A DNA stretch of 52,215 nucleotides from NCBI GenBank assembly GCA_025359865.1, contig JANYDH010000106.1:1-52215 (forward strand), read 5' to 3'. Made by a program: the position numbers and the translations under genes. Shown one piece after another: positions 7,552 through 16,748 of the stretch. Under the pieces are notes generated by a model. It was not told where the DNA came from and ran no database searches. It worked only from the letters and a program-made list of their open reading frames with translations. The first letter of the stretch is position 1. Every line of letters begins with the position of its first letter. This DNA is from Actinomycetes bacterium. Lineage in GTDB: Bacteria > Actinomycetota > Acidimicrobiia > Acidimicrobiales > Ilumatobacteraceae.

Positions 7552-9066
7552 TCATAGTTCTCCGCTGTCGAGCAGACCGAGGACCTCGATGGCGCGGTTG
7601 CGCACGGCAGGCAGGTCGCTCAACCTGCGCAGTGCCGCCAATGGACGGGCCATGCGGTGATTCCCCGCAAGCACTTCGGCGTTGCGGGCGAGAAAGTCCC
7701 AGTAGAGCGTGGTGTATGGGCAGGCGTTGGGTCCGACGCGCAGCATCGGATCGAAGCGGCACGTTCGGCACGAGTCGCTCATCTTGTTGATGTACGCCCC
7801 GCCGGAGGCATACGGTTTGGTGGCCATCATGCCGCCGTCGGCGAACAGAGCCATCCCGATCACGTTCGGCAACATCACCCACTCGGCACCGTCGACAAAG
7901 CTCGCCCGCATCCACTCCGTCATCGCTGCTGGATCGACACCGGCCGTGAGAGCCAGGTTGCCGAGCACCATCAGCCGCTCGATGTGATGCGCATACCCGT
8001 GATCGTGGAGATGACCAATCACGCCGGCGACGCAGGCCATTTCGGTGGCAGCTTGGCCGGTGAACGCCGGTGGGACTGGCCGCATGGCGCTGAGTGCGTT
8101 GCTCGCCCGGTAGTCGGGCATCCACATCCAATAGACACCCCACACGTATTCGCGCCAGCCGATCACCTGTCGGATGAAGCCTTCGACCGAGCTCAGCGGA
8201 GCGGCACCCCGTCGATAAGCGGCCTCGGCGGCCTCCACGATCTCGGACGGATGCAGCAGACCGAGGTTCATTGACGATGAGAGCACCGAGTGAGCGAGCT
8301 TCCACTCTGCGGCGAGCATCGCGTCCTCATGCGGTCCGAACAACGCCAGACCATGATCGACGAACTCGCTCAGACGGATCAGTGCCTGCGTTCGTGTGAC
8401 CGGCCACGTCCCGTCAGGGTCGGCGCCGAAGGTTGTAGGCGGCAGCCGAGCGAGTACCGCTTGGTCGATGTCGTCGAGCTCAAACGCCTCGATCGCGGGC
8501 CAGGCACGACCATCTCGCGGTGGTGGTTCACGGTTGTCGTGGTCGAAGTTCCACTGGCCTCCGACGGGCTCGGGGCCACCAACGCCGTGGTCGATCAGCA
8601 CGCCGAGCCGTTGTCGCTGCCAACGGTAGAAATCTTCCATCGTGAGCCGCTTGCGCCCAGTTGCCCAGCTTGCGAAGTCGTCATAGTGGCAAAGGAACAG
8701 GTCGTTGCGTGTCAGTTCGAGTCCCAGCCGCTCGAGGAGGACGCGGCCGTCCCAGCTCGTCGGCTCCATCGCGATGACGCGTGTGGTACCGAACTCATCG
8801 CGATGCTCTCGTAGGCCTTGTCCGAGCGTGCCTGCCCGGCGGTAGTCGACCTCGAATCCTTCGACTCGCAGTTCTACTGCAAAGTGCATCATCGCCGACA
8901 ACACAAGATGCAACCGCTGACGATGCCATCGCCGGGAGGTGATCAGTGTCTCACTTTCGACGAGCAGCACGCGGCACTCCCCCGGCATCCAACCCGCAAG
9001 GGCTCCGCGGGCGCGATCCAACTGATCTCCAAACACCCAGACGGTCGGAATCGACGCCGAAGTCAT
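7552..9066 (-). CDS. phrB: Iron-sulfur bacterial cryptochrome/photolyase (PhrB class)
   Basis: 504 residues. The N-terminal antenna domain starts VWVFGDQLDRARGAL, the DQL motif of this class. The C-terminal FAD domain has the PhrB-type helix region (REYVWGVYWMWMPDYR). Four Cys at 345, 433, 436 and 449 (MACVAG, DSCRTC, NACPYT) match the spacing known for the [4Fe-4S] ligands of Agrobacterium PhrB (350, 438, 441, 454), so the cluster is very likely intact. PhrB repairs (6-4) photoproducts with light; relatives also act as photoreceptors. I took the ATG at 9066, where the DQL motif begins 14 residues in; the frame extends 52 codons further but would overlap the SDR gene. Runs in one direction with that gene, 37 bp apart. 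Confidence 0.92.
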   Translation of the reverse strand: MTSASIPTVWVFGDQLDRARGALAGWMPGECRVLLVESETLITSRRWHRQRLHLVLSAMMHFAVELRVEGFEVDYRRAGTLGQGLREHRDEFGTTRVIAMEPTSWDGRVLLERLGLELTRNDLFLCHYDDFASWATGRKRLTMEDFYRWQRQRLGVLIDHGVGGPEPVGGQWNFDHDNREPPPRDGRAWPAIEAFELDDIDQAVLARLPPTTFGADPDGTWPVTRTQALIRLSEFVDHGLALFGPHEDAMLAAEWKLAHSVLSSSMNLGLLHPSEIVEAAEAAYRRGAAPLSSVEGFIRQVIGWREYVWGVYWMWMPDYRASNALSAMRPVPPAFTGQAATEMACVAGVIGHLHDHGYAHHIERLMVLGNLALTAGVDPAAMTEWMRASFVDGAEWVMLPNVIGMALFADGGMMATKPYASGGAYINKMSDSCRTCRFDPMLRVGPNACPYTTLYWDFLARNAEVLAGNHRMARPLAALRRLSDLPAVRNRAIEVLGLLDSGEL

Positions 9067-9103
9067 TGCGTCAGCGTGACCCAGACGGCTGCCCATAGCA
9101 GCA

Positions 9104-9793
9104 TCAGGAAGCAAACGCAGTGCTGGGCAGGTCGCTGTCGCCTGCTTCGAGGGCGTCGCAGACCACCTTGGCAACGTGTTCCGGAGCGAGGCCGAGTGGC
9201 ATGCGCGGCGCCGTACCTGCAAGCGGATGCTCCGCTAGGCCGGTTTCAGTGTGCGGTGGGCGGGCATCGAGGACACGAACGTCGCGCCGGCGAGCTTCAC
9301 GCGCGAGTGCCTGGTCGAACGAGCGGACGGCTGCCTTTGAAGCGCCGTAGGCGGCCATCCCTGGGAGGTTCGTCTCGGCGATCACACCCGAGATGTTGAC
9401 GATCGCCCCACCTGGACGCAGTACCCGCAGCGCTGCCTGAGCGAGCATGATCGGCATGAACGTGTTGGTGAGGAACAGTTCCTCCATCGTGTCGATCGAC
9501 AGCTCGTCCACCAGTCCGAATGCCACCACTCCGACGGCGTTGACCACGATGTCGAGGTGGCCGCAGTAGTCGACGGCGGCAGCGACGGCTGCCGCACAGG
9601 CTTCAGGAGAGCGCAAGTCGAGTGCTGCATGTGCCCCCGGAAAGTCGAGCTCTTCGAGACGTTCGATGCTTCGAGACACGAGCGTGAGAGCAGCGCCCCG
9701 GTGTGCCATCTCGGTGCCGATCGCACGACCGAGCCCGCCTGTCGCCCCGGCAAGGAGAACAGACGCTCCACCGAGCAGATAGGTGCGGTTCAC
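9104..9793 (-). CDS. Short-chain dehydrogenase/reductase (SDR)
   Basis: 229 residues, classical SDR fold: cofactor motif GATGGLGRAIG near residue 16, NAVG for the central strand, ISG with the catalytic Ser, and YGASK with the Tyr and Lys. The Ser-Tyr-Lys set is complete. The protein is slightly short at its C-terminus compared with 250-residue members. The start is GTG at 9793. It is first in a likely two-gene unit with the photolyase; SDR enzymes are commonly found beside photolyase genes, but no joint pathway is proved. Substrate unknown. Confidence 0.88.
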   Translation of the reverse strand: MNRTYLLGGASVLLAGATGGLGRAIGTEMAHRGAALTLVSRSIERLEELDFPGAHAALDLRSPEACAAAVAAAVDYCGHLDIVVNAVGVVAFGLVDELSIDTMEELFLTNTFMPIMLAQAALRVLRPGGAIVNISGVIAETNLPGMAAYGASKAAVRSFDQALAREARRRDVRVLDARPPHTETGLAEHPLAGTAPRMPLGLAPEHVAKVVCDALEAGDSDLPSTAFAS

Positions 9794-9904
9794 GAGCGCT
9801 GGCCTCTACGCGGGTGGTTTGTCGCCCCGCGTCGCCGCGTACAATGGAATGATTCTTTCGCTTCATACGTTCGTTTCATTAGTGCTAAATATACCGGGTC
9901 CCCG

Positions 9905-10354
9905 ATGAATGTCGCTCAGTCAGCGATGTTGACGCTTCACCTTCTCGCCACTGCAGCCATGGTTGGACTGATCTGGTTTGTGCAACTGGTGCACTACCCG
10001 CTCTTCGCAGCTGTTGGCTCAGATGGTTTCGCAGAGTATGAGCAGATGCATCAACGCCGTACGTCGTTTGTTGTCGGTCCGCTGATGGCGGCCGAGGGAG
10101 CCACCGCTTTGTGGCTTGCGCTCGCCCCGCCGCACGGAGTCGCACGCCTTTGGCCAGTGCTCGGGTTGGCTGTCCTTGGTGTGGTCCATGCCAGCACCGT
10201 GTTGTTACAGGTGCCTCAGCACGCCGCCCTGGCCGATGGCTACGACCGGGTGCGCGTGAACCGTCTGGTACGAACGAACTGGGTCCGCACGCTCGGGTGG
10301 AGCATCAGAGGGCTCATCGCTGCGTTGATCGTCGTGCAGGTGTTGTCACCGTGA
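9905..10354 (+). CDS. Small integral membrane protein
   Basis: 149 residues with four predicted hydrophobic helices: LHLLATAAMVGLIWFVQLV, the MAAEGATALWLALA region, LWPVLGLAVLGVVHAST, and the C-terminal LIAALIVVQVL. A conserved-looking WFVQLVHYPLF at the end of helix 1 and a VPQHAALADGYD loop before helix 4 resemble a family of uncharacterised bacterial membrane proteins. I chose ATG 9905 because it opens the hydrophobic domain; the longer frame upstream crosses the divergent SDR gene. The 111-bp divergent spacer is AT-rich (TAAATATACC at about 9890) and probably holds both promoters. Function unknown. Confidence 0.75.
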   Translation: MNVAQSAMLTLHLLATAAMVGLIWFVQLVHYPLFAAVGSDGFAEYEQMHQRRTSFVVGPLMAAEGATALWLALAPPHGVARLWPVLGLAVLGVVHASTVLLQVPQHAALADGYDRVRVNRLVRTNWVRTLGWSIRGLIAALIVVQVLSP

Positions 10355-10454
10355 TGGGAACCGGGAGTGGATTCCGCCGATCCGTGACGCCCGCTAGTGG
10401 GCTGCGCAGAAGTTGGTTGAATGTCGGGGTCGACCGGGTTCCAAAGGACTCTCT

Positions 10455-10809
10455 CCGATGGGTTACAGGCAGAGTCTCGTGACGCTTGGCGTTTGGCTGT
10501 CTTCAGCAGGCTGCCGCAAATTGCGGGTGGGGTTGGCAGTACCCGGTCCCGATCCCGATCCCGGCCGTGCGGTCGCGCTGCAGCGTGAACGTTCGTTGCA
10601 CGACAAGCGGGGGTGGTGGAAGCCTGCATCAGCGACCACGACGGCTGTGCGGGCAGGATCGCGTCGACTTACATGTCGCCAGCGCCGATAACTCGACGCG
10701 ACTTCTCCCGGAAAGGCGTAGCGGGCAGGATCGCGTCGACTTTCATGTCGCCAGCGCCGATAACTCGACGCGACTCGGCACCGCAACAACGCGTAGGCCC
10801 GGCGGGTGG
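10455..10809 (+). repeat. Dispersed repeat, copy 1 (A plus B segments)
   Basis: Segment A (10455-10526, beginning CCGATGGGTTACAGGCAGA) and segment B (10527-10809, ending GGCCCGGCGGGTGG) recur near 37 kb. There A is present alone in the same orientation at 36780-36850, and B with part of A is present inverted at 36969-37220. Matching stretches of 20-50 bp are separated by scattered mismatches, so the copies are old. No credible reading frame is shared between copies. It lies beside IS630 debris here and beside other debris at 37 kb. Confidence 0.8.
10649..10775 (+). repeat. 55-bp tandem duplication inside dispersed repeat copy 1
   Basis: The sequences at 10649-10703 and 10721-10775 are identical except for one base in the middle (ACTTACATG against ACTTTCATG), with a 72-bp period. 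The second locus at 37 kb has only one copy of this unit, so the duplication is local and recent compared with the divergence between loci. Confidence 0.9.
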
Positions 10810-10828
10810 AGCACATTTCCGAGATTCG

Positions 10829-11345
10829 TCAACTCAACGTGCGAAACCGTTGGTGGACCTGTTGGCGGCTGTGACCTAGTGCCAGCGCCCAGAAGTTCGG
10901 TGAATGTGGGTCATGCGGCCCGGTTGCGTCGTAGACCCATTTGAACGGTGTTGCGGTGGTGTTGCGATGCTCGATGAACTTCATCAGCGATCAGCGATGC
11001 CGTCCCATGACGGACATAGTCGAACTCGCGCCGCTCCAGACGACCAGACCGCAGCAGCGGCGTCGGGTGTTTGCGTGACTTCGCTCGGATCCCGGTGTTT
11101 TCGTCGATCGACAACACCACCGCGTTCGTCGGTGGACCCAGATACAACCCGAACCTCGGAGTGCTCCCCGGTCACCTTGGCCATCAACACCAACCGATCC
11201 GTCAGCCCCTACACCAACAGCCGCCCCGACCGAGACAGGTCAACCAAACCGTCCAACCCCAGGTCACGGAACCGGAGACGCCACTTGCACTTCGTGGCGA
11301 GTTCGCATCGCTGATCGCGATGACACGTGTCGATGGCTTGTGGCG
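10829..11345 (-). pseudogene. IS630-family transposase, broken
   Basis: Read on the minus strand, pieces of an IS630 transposase follow one another in different frames. First is an N-terminal HTH piece (WRLRFRDLGLDGLVDLSRSG, near 11300). Next is the start of the DDE domain, GPPTNAVVLSIDENTGI, then RREFDYVRHGTASLI, ending near 10985. Last is the C-terminal piece KFIEHRNTTATPFKWVYDA, ending at a TGA at 10829-10831. The middle of the DDE domain between RHGTAS and KFIEH is deleted and at least two frameshifts are present, so it is dead. Terminal inverted repeats were not found. Confidence 0.75.
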
Positions 11346-11474
11346 ACGAACACCGGATCTTGCAAGATCTTTGGGCGAACGGTCGCGAATGCGCCGGACG
11401 CGATTCGAGCGTTCGATCTTCTCCACGCCTGTGAGTACCACGCTGTCGCGCAAATCCCAGTGGTGCAGGTCGAG

Positions 11475-12662
11475 TCACGACCCGCACGCCTCCTCTATCG
11501 CGGCCTGTACCCAACCGAACCGGATGCGTTCCTGCTCAAGCCGGAGGTTCGGTTGTAACCGGTTGTCGCGCAGGTCGTCGTAGAGGGTGAGCTCTGCGGC
11601 CGTGAGTCGATGCAGGTCGCGCCGTGTGGGCTTGTCGTCGACGCCCCAGTAGTCGCGGTGAGCCAACAGTGTCACGCTGTCCATCATCAGCGACGTGGCA
11701 TGCGCAACGACGGCCCGAAGCTGGTCGAGGATGGCTAGGCCGTGCGTGTCGATGTCGCCCCAGTAGTGCACGGGTACATTGGTGAGCCACGGCACATCAG
11801 CCAGGTGATCGAGCCCTGAGCCAGCACCGAACATCACCATCGCATCGGCTACATCGGGAAATGCGAGGAAGTTGATCTCGTTCTCGGTGATGAACAACCG
11901 GCGTGGCGGGTGATCGATCTGCCCGAAGTCGGCGGCGGTCAGCGTGTAGTCGTGATCGCCGTCGGTGGTCGCCAGGCCGCGTCGTGGGTTGAGCGAGCGG
12001 AAGCGCACCAACCGCGGCCGGGTGCGAAAGCCGTAGCGACGAACGAAGTCCGCCCAGCCAACCGTGTGGTCGATGGCTGTCTCCGGAAGCACGATGTCGA
12101 GCATCGCTGCGAGCAGCCGCTGGTGCTGCTCGATGAGTTTCGTGTGCACTCCGGGCACATCGACCTGACGCATGTAGATGCCTGGGAGTGGGTGGCGCTG
12201 AAGCCATTCGACTACTTCGAGGAGCCGGGGCCATGTGTCGGCGGCCGCAAGCGCATCGAACGGTCGCCTGGCGAGCAGCGAGACCAGTGCGGGCAGCTTC
12301 ACCGCCGTGAAGTCGACGAGACCGCGGAACCGGGCCAGCTCGCGCGCCTTGCCGATCGCTGCCGCGGCGGCGTCGACCGTGTCGAACCACACGGCCACGG
12401 GTATCGAGTTCGCCCCCAGCTGGCGATGATTGACCTCGCGTGCCTCCAGGCGGATGCGGCTGATGCCGGTGAGGGCGTTGACCCAGGCGCGCACTTCTTC
12501 GAAGCGGGTACCGAACTCGGCCGACGTGGGCCGCTTGATCACGATGCGCAGCGGGAACATGTCGGCCGGCTGAGCGACATCGGCTAGCAGCTGGCCCCGC
12601 TCCCACTTGCGAAGTACCACCGCACGAACATCGGCCGGCGTGCTCCAACCCGTCACGGTCAC
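11475..12662 (-). CDS. jetD: Wadjet anti-plasmid protein JetD (TOPRIM-type nuclease)
   Basis: 395 residues, last gene of the Wadjet operon. JetD is the nuclease that cleaves circular DNA captured and extruded by the JetABC condensin. The N-terminal half is DUF3322-like ([27 protein letters not shown]). The C-terminal DUF2220/TOPRIM domain has the acidic motif [11 protein letters not shown] (Glu260) and [14 protein letters not shown] with Asp303 and Asp305, the DxD pair of TOPRIM nucleases. All these acidic residues are present, so it should be active. The start is GTG at 12662, overlapping the jetC stop by GTGA; a second GTG lies two codons later. Downstream is IS630 debris. Confidence 0.93.
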   Translation of the reverse strand: MTVTGWSTPADVRAVVLRKWERGQLLADVAQPADMFPLRIVIKRPTSAEFGTRFEEVRAWVNALTGISRIRLEAREVNHRQLGANSIPVAVWFDTVDAAAAAIGKARELARFRGLVDFTAVKLPALVSLLARRPFDALAAADTWPRLLEVVEWLQRHPLPGIYMRQVDVPGVHTKLIEQHQRLLAAMLDIVLPETAIDHTVGWADFVRRYGFRTRPRLVRFRSLNPRRGLATTDGDHDYTLTAADFGQIDHPPRRLFITENEINFLAFPDVADAMVMFGAGSGLDHLADVPWLTNVPVHYWGDIDTHGLAILDQLRAVVAHATSLMMDSVTLLAHRDYWGVDDKPTRRDLHRLTAAELTLYDDLRDNRLQPNLRLEQERIRFGWVQAAIEEACGS

Positions 12663-15600
12663 GGTGTGCGCTCGGCCCGATGGCGCTGCTTCTCGTCGAG
12701 GTACTCCTCGATGGTCAGGTTGCGGAGCCGTGAGTCGCGCCCGCCGTCGTTGTGCACGTAACCGACGCTGCGCACGAACGGCTCGATCACACGGATCTTC
12801 TGCATCGGAGTGACCACCAGCAGTTGTAGGTTCAGGCGCGCGAACAGTTGCAGGCCGTAGCGGGCGGATTCGTCGGAGCCGCGACCGAACGCCTCGTCGA
12901 TGACTACGAAGCGGAACGACTTCGAACGCACCTCGCCCCACTCCAGCCCGAACTGGTAGGCGAGGCTCGCGGCCAGCACGGTGTAGGCCAGTTTCTCCTT
13001 CTGGCCGCCCGATTTGCCGGACGAATCGCTGTAGTGCTCGTGCTCGGCATTGTCCTCGCGATAGCGCTCGGATGCGGCGAAGACGAACCAGCTGCGCACG
13101 TCGGTGACCTTGGCCGTCCATCGCCGATCGATCTCGGTGACTCCGTCGCGCCCGCTGAAGCGGTCGATCAGTGCACGAACTTCGACGAACTTGGCTTCCG
13201 CGTAGTGGGGGTCGTCCGAACCCATCAGCGAACCCTCGGTGCATCGACGAAGGTCGTGCTGGAAGTCGCGCACCTCTGCATCGCCACTGGGCGAGAGTTC
13301 CAATGAGATGTAGCGCCCCGGGTTGTAGTCGATGTGCGTGAGCGAACTGTTGATGGCCTCGATGCGCTCACGAATGTCGGCTTGCTGGCGCAGCAGCTGT
13401 GCCTGGAAGTTGGCGATCTCATTGATCGTGTTCTCGTTGAGTAGCTGCTTGAACCGGGCCTCGTGACTGGGTAGATCATCGCTCGCCAGTTGCAGCAGCA
13501 TTGCCCGGTAGGCGGGGCCGGCATCGACGGAAGCGTCGATTTCGGTGGTCTCCGCCGGGAACTCGTGGCGGTAGCCCTGCATCGCCTTGATGATCCGCTC
13601 GGCGATGCGGGTGATGCGCGATGCAGTGGCGTCGATATCGCCCTGGAGGTGTTCGCGCAGCCTGCGTTCGTCGGCGTCGCAGGTGCGCAGGGTCGGCGGG
13701 AGCATCTGCAGCGTGGTTCGCGCAGCCTCGATGCCGGCGGTCATGACGAGGTGCTGTTCGGCGTCGGGCTGTTCTAGCTGTGCGGCCTGCTCCTGCAGGT
13801 GCTCCATCGCCTGTCGTTCGTTCGCACCGATATCGGCCAGCTGGGTACGGGTGCGTTCCAGCTTGGTGTCGGCCGCAGAGACGGCGAGGTCGTTGTTGGC
13901 GATCTCGTCGCGCAATAACCGCAGCTGATCCGACGATGCGGCAAGCCGCTCGCGTTCGGCCTCCAGCTCCGCGATGAGCAGTGCCGGCGTGTGCCAGTCG
14001 AGGTCGAGGTAGTCGTCGTACACCGCGAGCTGGGCAAGCTGTTGCGCAACCAGCTGCAGCTGTGCCTGTGCACCGGTGAGTGCACCGATGCGTTCGCCGA
14101 TCGGACCGAGCACTGCGGCGAGTTCGCGTTGCTGGTCCTCCAGCGCGGCGATCTTGTCGGCGTTCGACCAGCCGAGTACGAAGCGACTGCGGTCGTCGAT
14201 GCGGTAGCGGTCGTCCTTCTCGTGGCGATCGTCGCCACCTTTGGTCTGCCCGGCCAGTGTGAGTGCGCGCCGTTCGCGCCGGAACTGTTCGGGCGTGTCG
14301 CAGCAGATGTAGTCGAAGCGGCGGGCAAGCTCTTTGAGCAGCCACCGTCGCCACCGCGTGCCCGGTTGCGCCTCGATCTTGTGAGCCAGCCACTGTGGTT
14401 GCACATCCGTCGGAACACCGCGGTTGGAATCGTCGCGGACTCGGAAGTACACGAATCGGTTGCGGAGGTTGGTGGCGTCGACCCATGCCTGCACGTCGGC
14501 GTAGCGATCGTCGCTCACCAGCATCGCCAGCCCGAAGGAACGCAGTACGCGCTCGGCGCTGCCCTGCCAGGCCCGTTCGGAGTCGCGAACCTGCAGCAGT
14601 TCGCCCGCAAAAGGCAGGTCGTCCTCGTCGATGCCCAGCGCAGCGCACAGCTGCTCGCGCAGTTGCACCTGCTCGCGTGGGATGTTGTTCTTGCGGGTGC
14701 GCAGGCTGTTCAGCTCGTCGCCCAGTGCGTCGTGGGCCTGCTTGCCGCGCTGCAGTTCCACACCGGCTTCGTTCAGGTCGTTCTGTACGTTGGCGGCGCT
14801 GGCCAATGTGTCGGCCGTGCGTGCTTCCAGCGATCGCCGCGTGGCGTGGAAGCCGTCGGCATCGGCTGCGGCCGTGGCGTTGAGCTCGCGGCACAGTGTC
14901 GCGTAGCTGTCGGCTTTGCGCTTGCGCCGATCGCGCTCGGCGGCGCGTTGGGCGATCTCGGTCTCGATCGTCGTCAGCCGGTCTCCGCCATTGGCCGCAA
15001 GATCGAGGCGCAGCGCTTCGCGGCGGGCAAGCAGGCGGCGGTGCTCCTCGCTGTGCGCATCTCGTTGCGCTTCGGCCTTGCTGCGCTGTACCGCCAACTC
15101 GCCAAGGCGCTCGCGCAGCAGCTGAGATCGGAGGGCAGCGAAGTAGGTGCGTAGCGCATTGCGGCTCGCCTCGTGCGCGGTGCGTTGCGTTGCGAGGGTG
15201 TCGTGGCGGCCGCAGTCGTCGACGATCGGTGCGAGAAGTTCCATCTGGCGTTTGGCGCGCAGTACGGATTCGTGGGCGTGGTTGAGGTCGTCGAAGTGGC
15301 CGAGCAGCTTCGTGATGCGCTCATCGGCGCTGCCCGCATCGAGCATGTGGTGGCGCACGAACTCGGTGAGGTTGCCCACCGATTTCATCGAGATGGTCTG
15401 GTGGAACAGTTCCAGTGCCTGCTCGCTCATGTTGCCGAGCCGTCGCCGGAACCATGCGCCATACGGCGGGAAGGTGTCGTGCACCTCGGCGCCATGACCT
15501 TTGAGCCGCCTCTTCAAGGCGGTGATGTCGGCGCCGAACGAGGTGAAGTGCTCGGCGATGGACAGTTCGCGCTCGGCCCCGACGAACAGGCGGGCTGGCT

Positions 15601-16051
15601 GGCCGACCGCCTCTTTCATCCAGAACACTTGGGCGATGGTGACGGTCTGCCCGAAACCCTCGTTCTTGAACACGCCGAGGATGACGCTGAGGGTTGAGTC
15701 GTCGCGCAGCGCGACTGGCTTCGATGAGCCACCCACCTCGTTGCGTTCCGACTTGTAATGGCCCAGCACGTATGAGCGCAGCGAACGCTCTCGACTCTCC
15801 GCGCCAGCGGCCTTGTTGTAGGCGACCTTGTGAGCGGGGATCAGCAGGGTGGTGACCGCGTCGACAAGGGTGCTCTTGCCGGAGCCGATGTCACCGGTGA
15901 GCAAGGTGTTGTTGCCGTGGAGATCCAGGCTCCACACGTGCTGGTGGAAGGTGCCCCAGTTGAGCAGTTCCAGGCGGTGCAGGCGGAAGCCCGACACGGC
16001 GTCGTCGGTGCCGAACTCGAACGCCGATGGGGCCTCGTGGTTGTCAGTCAT
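12659..16051 (-). CDS. jetC: Wadjet anti-plasmid protein JetC (SMC-like ATPase)
   Basis: 1130 residues, the SMC/MukB-like motor of the Wadjet condensin. Walker A is GDIGSGKS (Lys59). Long alternating acidic/basic coiled coils surround a hinge region in the middle ([20 protein letters not shown] is the hinge-like MksB/JetC motif). The C-terminal head has the ABC signature SGGQKEK near residue 1014 and Walker [16 protein letters not shown] with Asp1052-Glu1053. Both ATP sites look functional. ATG 16051 was chosen because it overlaps the jetB stop by eight bases and begins just before the head domain; the open frame upstream is only jetB read in another frame. Confidence 0.95.
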   Translation of the reverse strand: MTDNHEAPSAFEFGTDDAVSGFRLHRLELLNWGTFHQHVWSLDLHGNNTLLTGDIGSGKSTLVDAVTTLLIPAHKVAYNKAAGAESRERSLRSYVLGHYKSERNEVGGSSKPVALRDDSTLSVILGVFKNEGFGQTVTIAQVFWMKEAVGQPARLFVGAERELSIAEHFTSFGADITALKRRLKGHGAEVHDTFPPYGAWFRRRLGNMSEQALELFHQTISMKSVGNLTEFVRHHMLDAGSADERITKLLGHFDDLNHAHESVLRAKRQMELLAPIVDDCGRHDTLATQRTAHEASRNALRTYFAALRSQLLRERLGELAVQRSKAEAQRDAHSEEHRRLLARREALRLDLAANGGDRLTTIETEIAQRAAERDRRKRKADSYATLCRELNATAAADADGFHATRRSLEARTADTLASAANVQNDLNEAGVELQRGKQAHDALGDELNSLRTRKNNIPREQVQLREQLCAALGIDEDDLPFAGELLQVRDSERAWQGSAERVLRSFGLAMLVSDDRYADVQAWVDATNLRNRFVYFRVRDDSNRGVPTDVQPQWLAHKIEAQPGTRWRRWLLKELARRFDYICCDTPEQFRRERRALTLAGQTKGGDDRHEKDDRYRIDDRSRFVLGWSNADKIAALEDQQRELAAVLGPIGERIGALTGAQAQLQLVAQQLAQLAVYDDYLDLDWHTPALLIAELEAERERLAASSDQLRLLRDEIANNDLAVSAADTKLERTRTQLADIGANERQAMEHLQEQAAQLEQPDAEQHLVMTAGIEAARTTLQMLPPTLRTCDADERRLREHLQGDIDATASRITRIAERIIKAMQGYRHEFPAETTEIDASVDAGPAYRAMLLQLASDDLPSHEARFKQLLNENTINEIANFQAQLLRQQADIRERIEAINSSLTHIDYNPGRYISLELSPSGDAEVRDFQHDLRRCTEGSLMGSDDPHYAEAKFVEVRALIDRFSGRDGVTEIDRRWTAKVTDVRSWFVFAASERYREDNAEHEHYSDSSGKSGGQKEKLAYTVLAASLAYQFGLEWGEVRSKSFRFVVIDEAFGRGSDESARYGLQLFARLNLQLLVVTPMQKIRVIEPFVRSVGYVHNDGGRDSRLRNLTIEEYLDEKQRHRAERTP

Positions 16052-16748
16052 CGCCGGTGCCGCCGAGGGTCTTGAGGTCACGGTCGAGCGACTCCCGATA
16101 CTCGCTGAGACGGGCGTCGAACTCGGCGAGCCACTGCGCATCGACGAACGCCTTGATGATCCGACGCACCTCGTAGGTGGGCGGGCCGGCGGAGTTGGCG
16201 CCGCCGAGCCGCTTGAGGAAGCCGAGATCGACGACCTTGCCGATGTGGGCGTCGATACTGCTGAACAGCTTCGTCTCGTCGGCACGGTCCGGCAGGAAGA
16301 CGCGGAACAGGTCGACGATGTCGTCGCGGCCGAGCACCAGCCGGCTCTCGCCACCGCGTGCGTCGAACTCGGCGAGCTTGCGTCGCAGCAGCGCGAGCAG
16401 CAGGCTGATGGGGAACGACAGCGGGCGGCGCGCCACCAAGCGCGGTACGGGGGTGGTGCCGTCGTCGGCTGCTTCCTCGTCGGCGTCGGTGGCGTGGCTC
16501 TTCACGAATGCGTAGCCCTCGGCCTCGTCGATCAACAGATCGAGGCCGAGCACAGCCAAGTAGTCGCGTGCTCGTGCCTGTAGCGAGACCAGTCGTGCCC
16601 AGCTGGTGGCGTCGGTGTCGCGATACACGACGCCCTTCAGTAGCAGCACCAGCAGGCGGGAGAGGTCGTCGCCGGTAAGCACCGGCGGGCGCGGGACGTC
16701 GGCCAACTGCTGCTCGTTGTTGCCTTGGTGCGTTTCGGTATCACTCAT
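16044..16748 (-). CDS. jetB: Wadjet anti-plasmid protein JetB (DUF4194, kleisin-associated KITE-like)
   Basis: 234 residues, DUF4194. The conserved start of the domain is [18 protein letters not shown], then [20 protein letters not shown] and a winged-helix-like region with YAFV and [18 protein letters not shown]. JetB binds JetA and the JetC heads in the same way as MukE/KITE proteins in condensins. Its ATG overlaps the jetA stop (ATGA) and its end overlaps jetC by eight bases, so the four subunits are translationally coupled. Confidence 0.93.
   Translation of the reverse strand: MSDTETHQGNNEQQLADVPRPPVLTGDDLSRLLVLLLKGVVYRDTDATSWARLVSLQARARDYLAVLGLDLLIDEAEGYAFVKSHATDADEEAADDGTTPVPRLVARRPLSFPISLLLALLRRKLAEFDARGGESRLVLGRDDIVDLFRVFLPDRADETKLFSSIDAHIGKVVDLGFLKRLGGANSAGPPTYEVRRIIKAFVDAQWLAEFDARLSEYRESLDRDLKTLGGTGDD

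Larger units (their letters stand above)
10408..10912. repeat. Direct repeat bracketing the 10.45-kb element
   Basis: The 25-bp segment at 10408-10432 and the 23-bp segment at 10890-10912 are alike (CAGAAGTT, then G-TGAATGT and GGGTC, with a few differences) and have the same orientation. The right copy is part of the broken IS630 transposase C-terminus. The left copy is a stray piece of the same transposase tail on the other side of the dispersed repeat, which suggests the repeat interrupts a duplicated or split IS end. Confidence 0.55.

Noticed and set aside
10463-10944. Small proteins within the dispersed repeat
   Set aside because: Frames on both strands differ between the two repeat copies and contain the tandem duplication; no conserved reading frame.
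13476-14894. 472-codon minus-strand frame inside jetC
   Set aside because: Same strand, different frame, Arg-rich shadow; the JetC coiled coil and hinge lie in the other frame.
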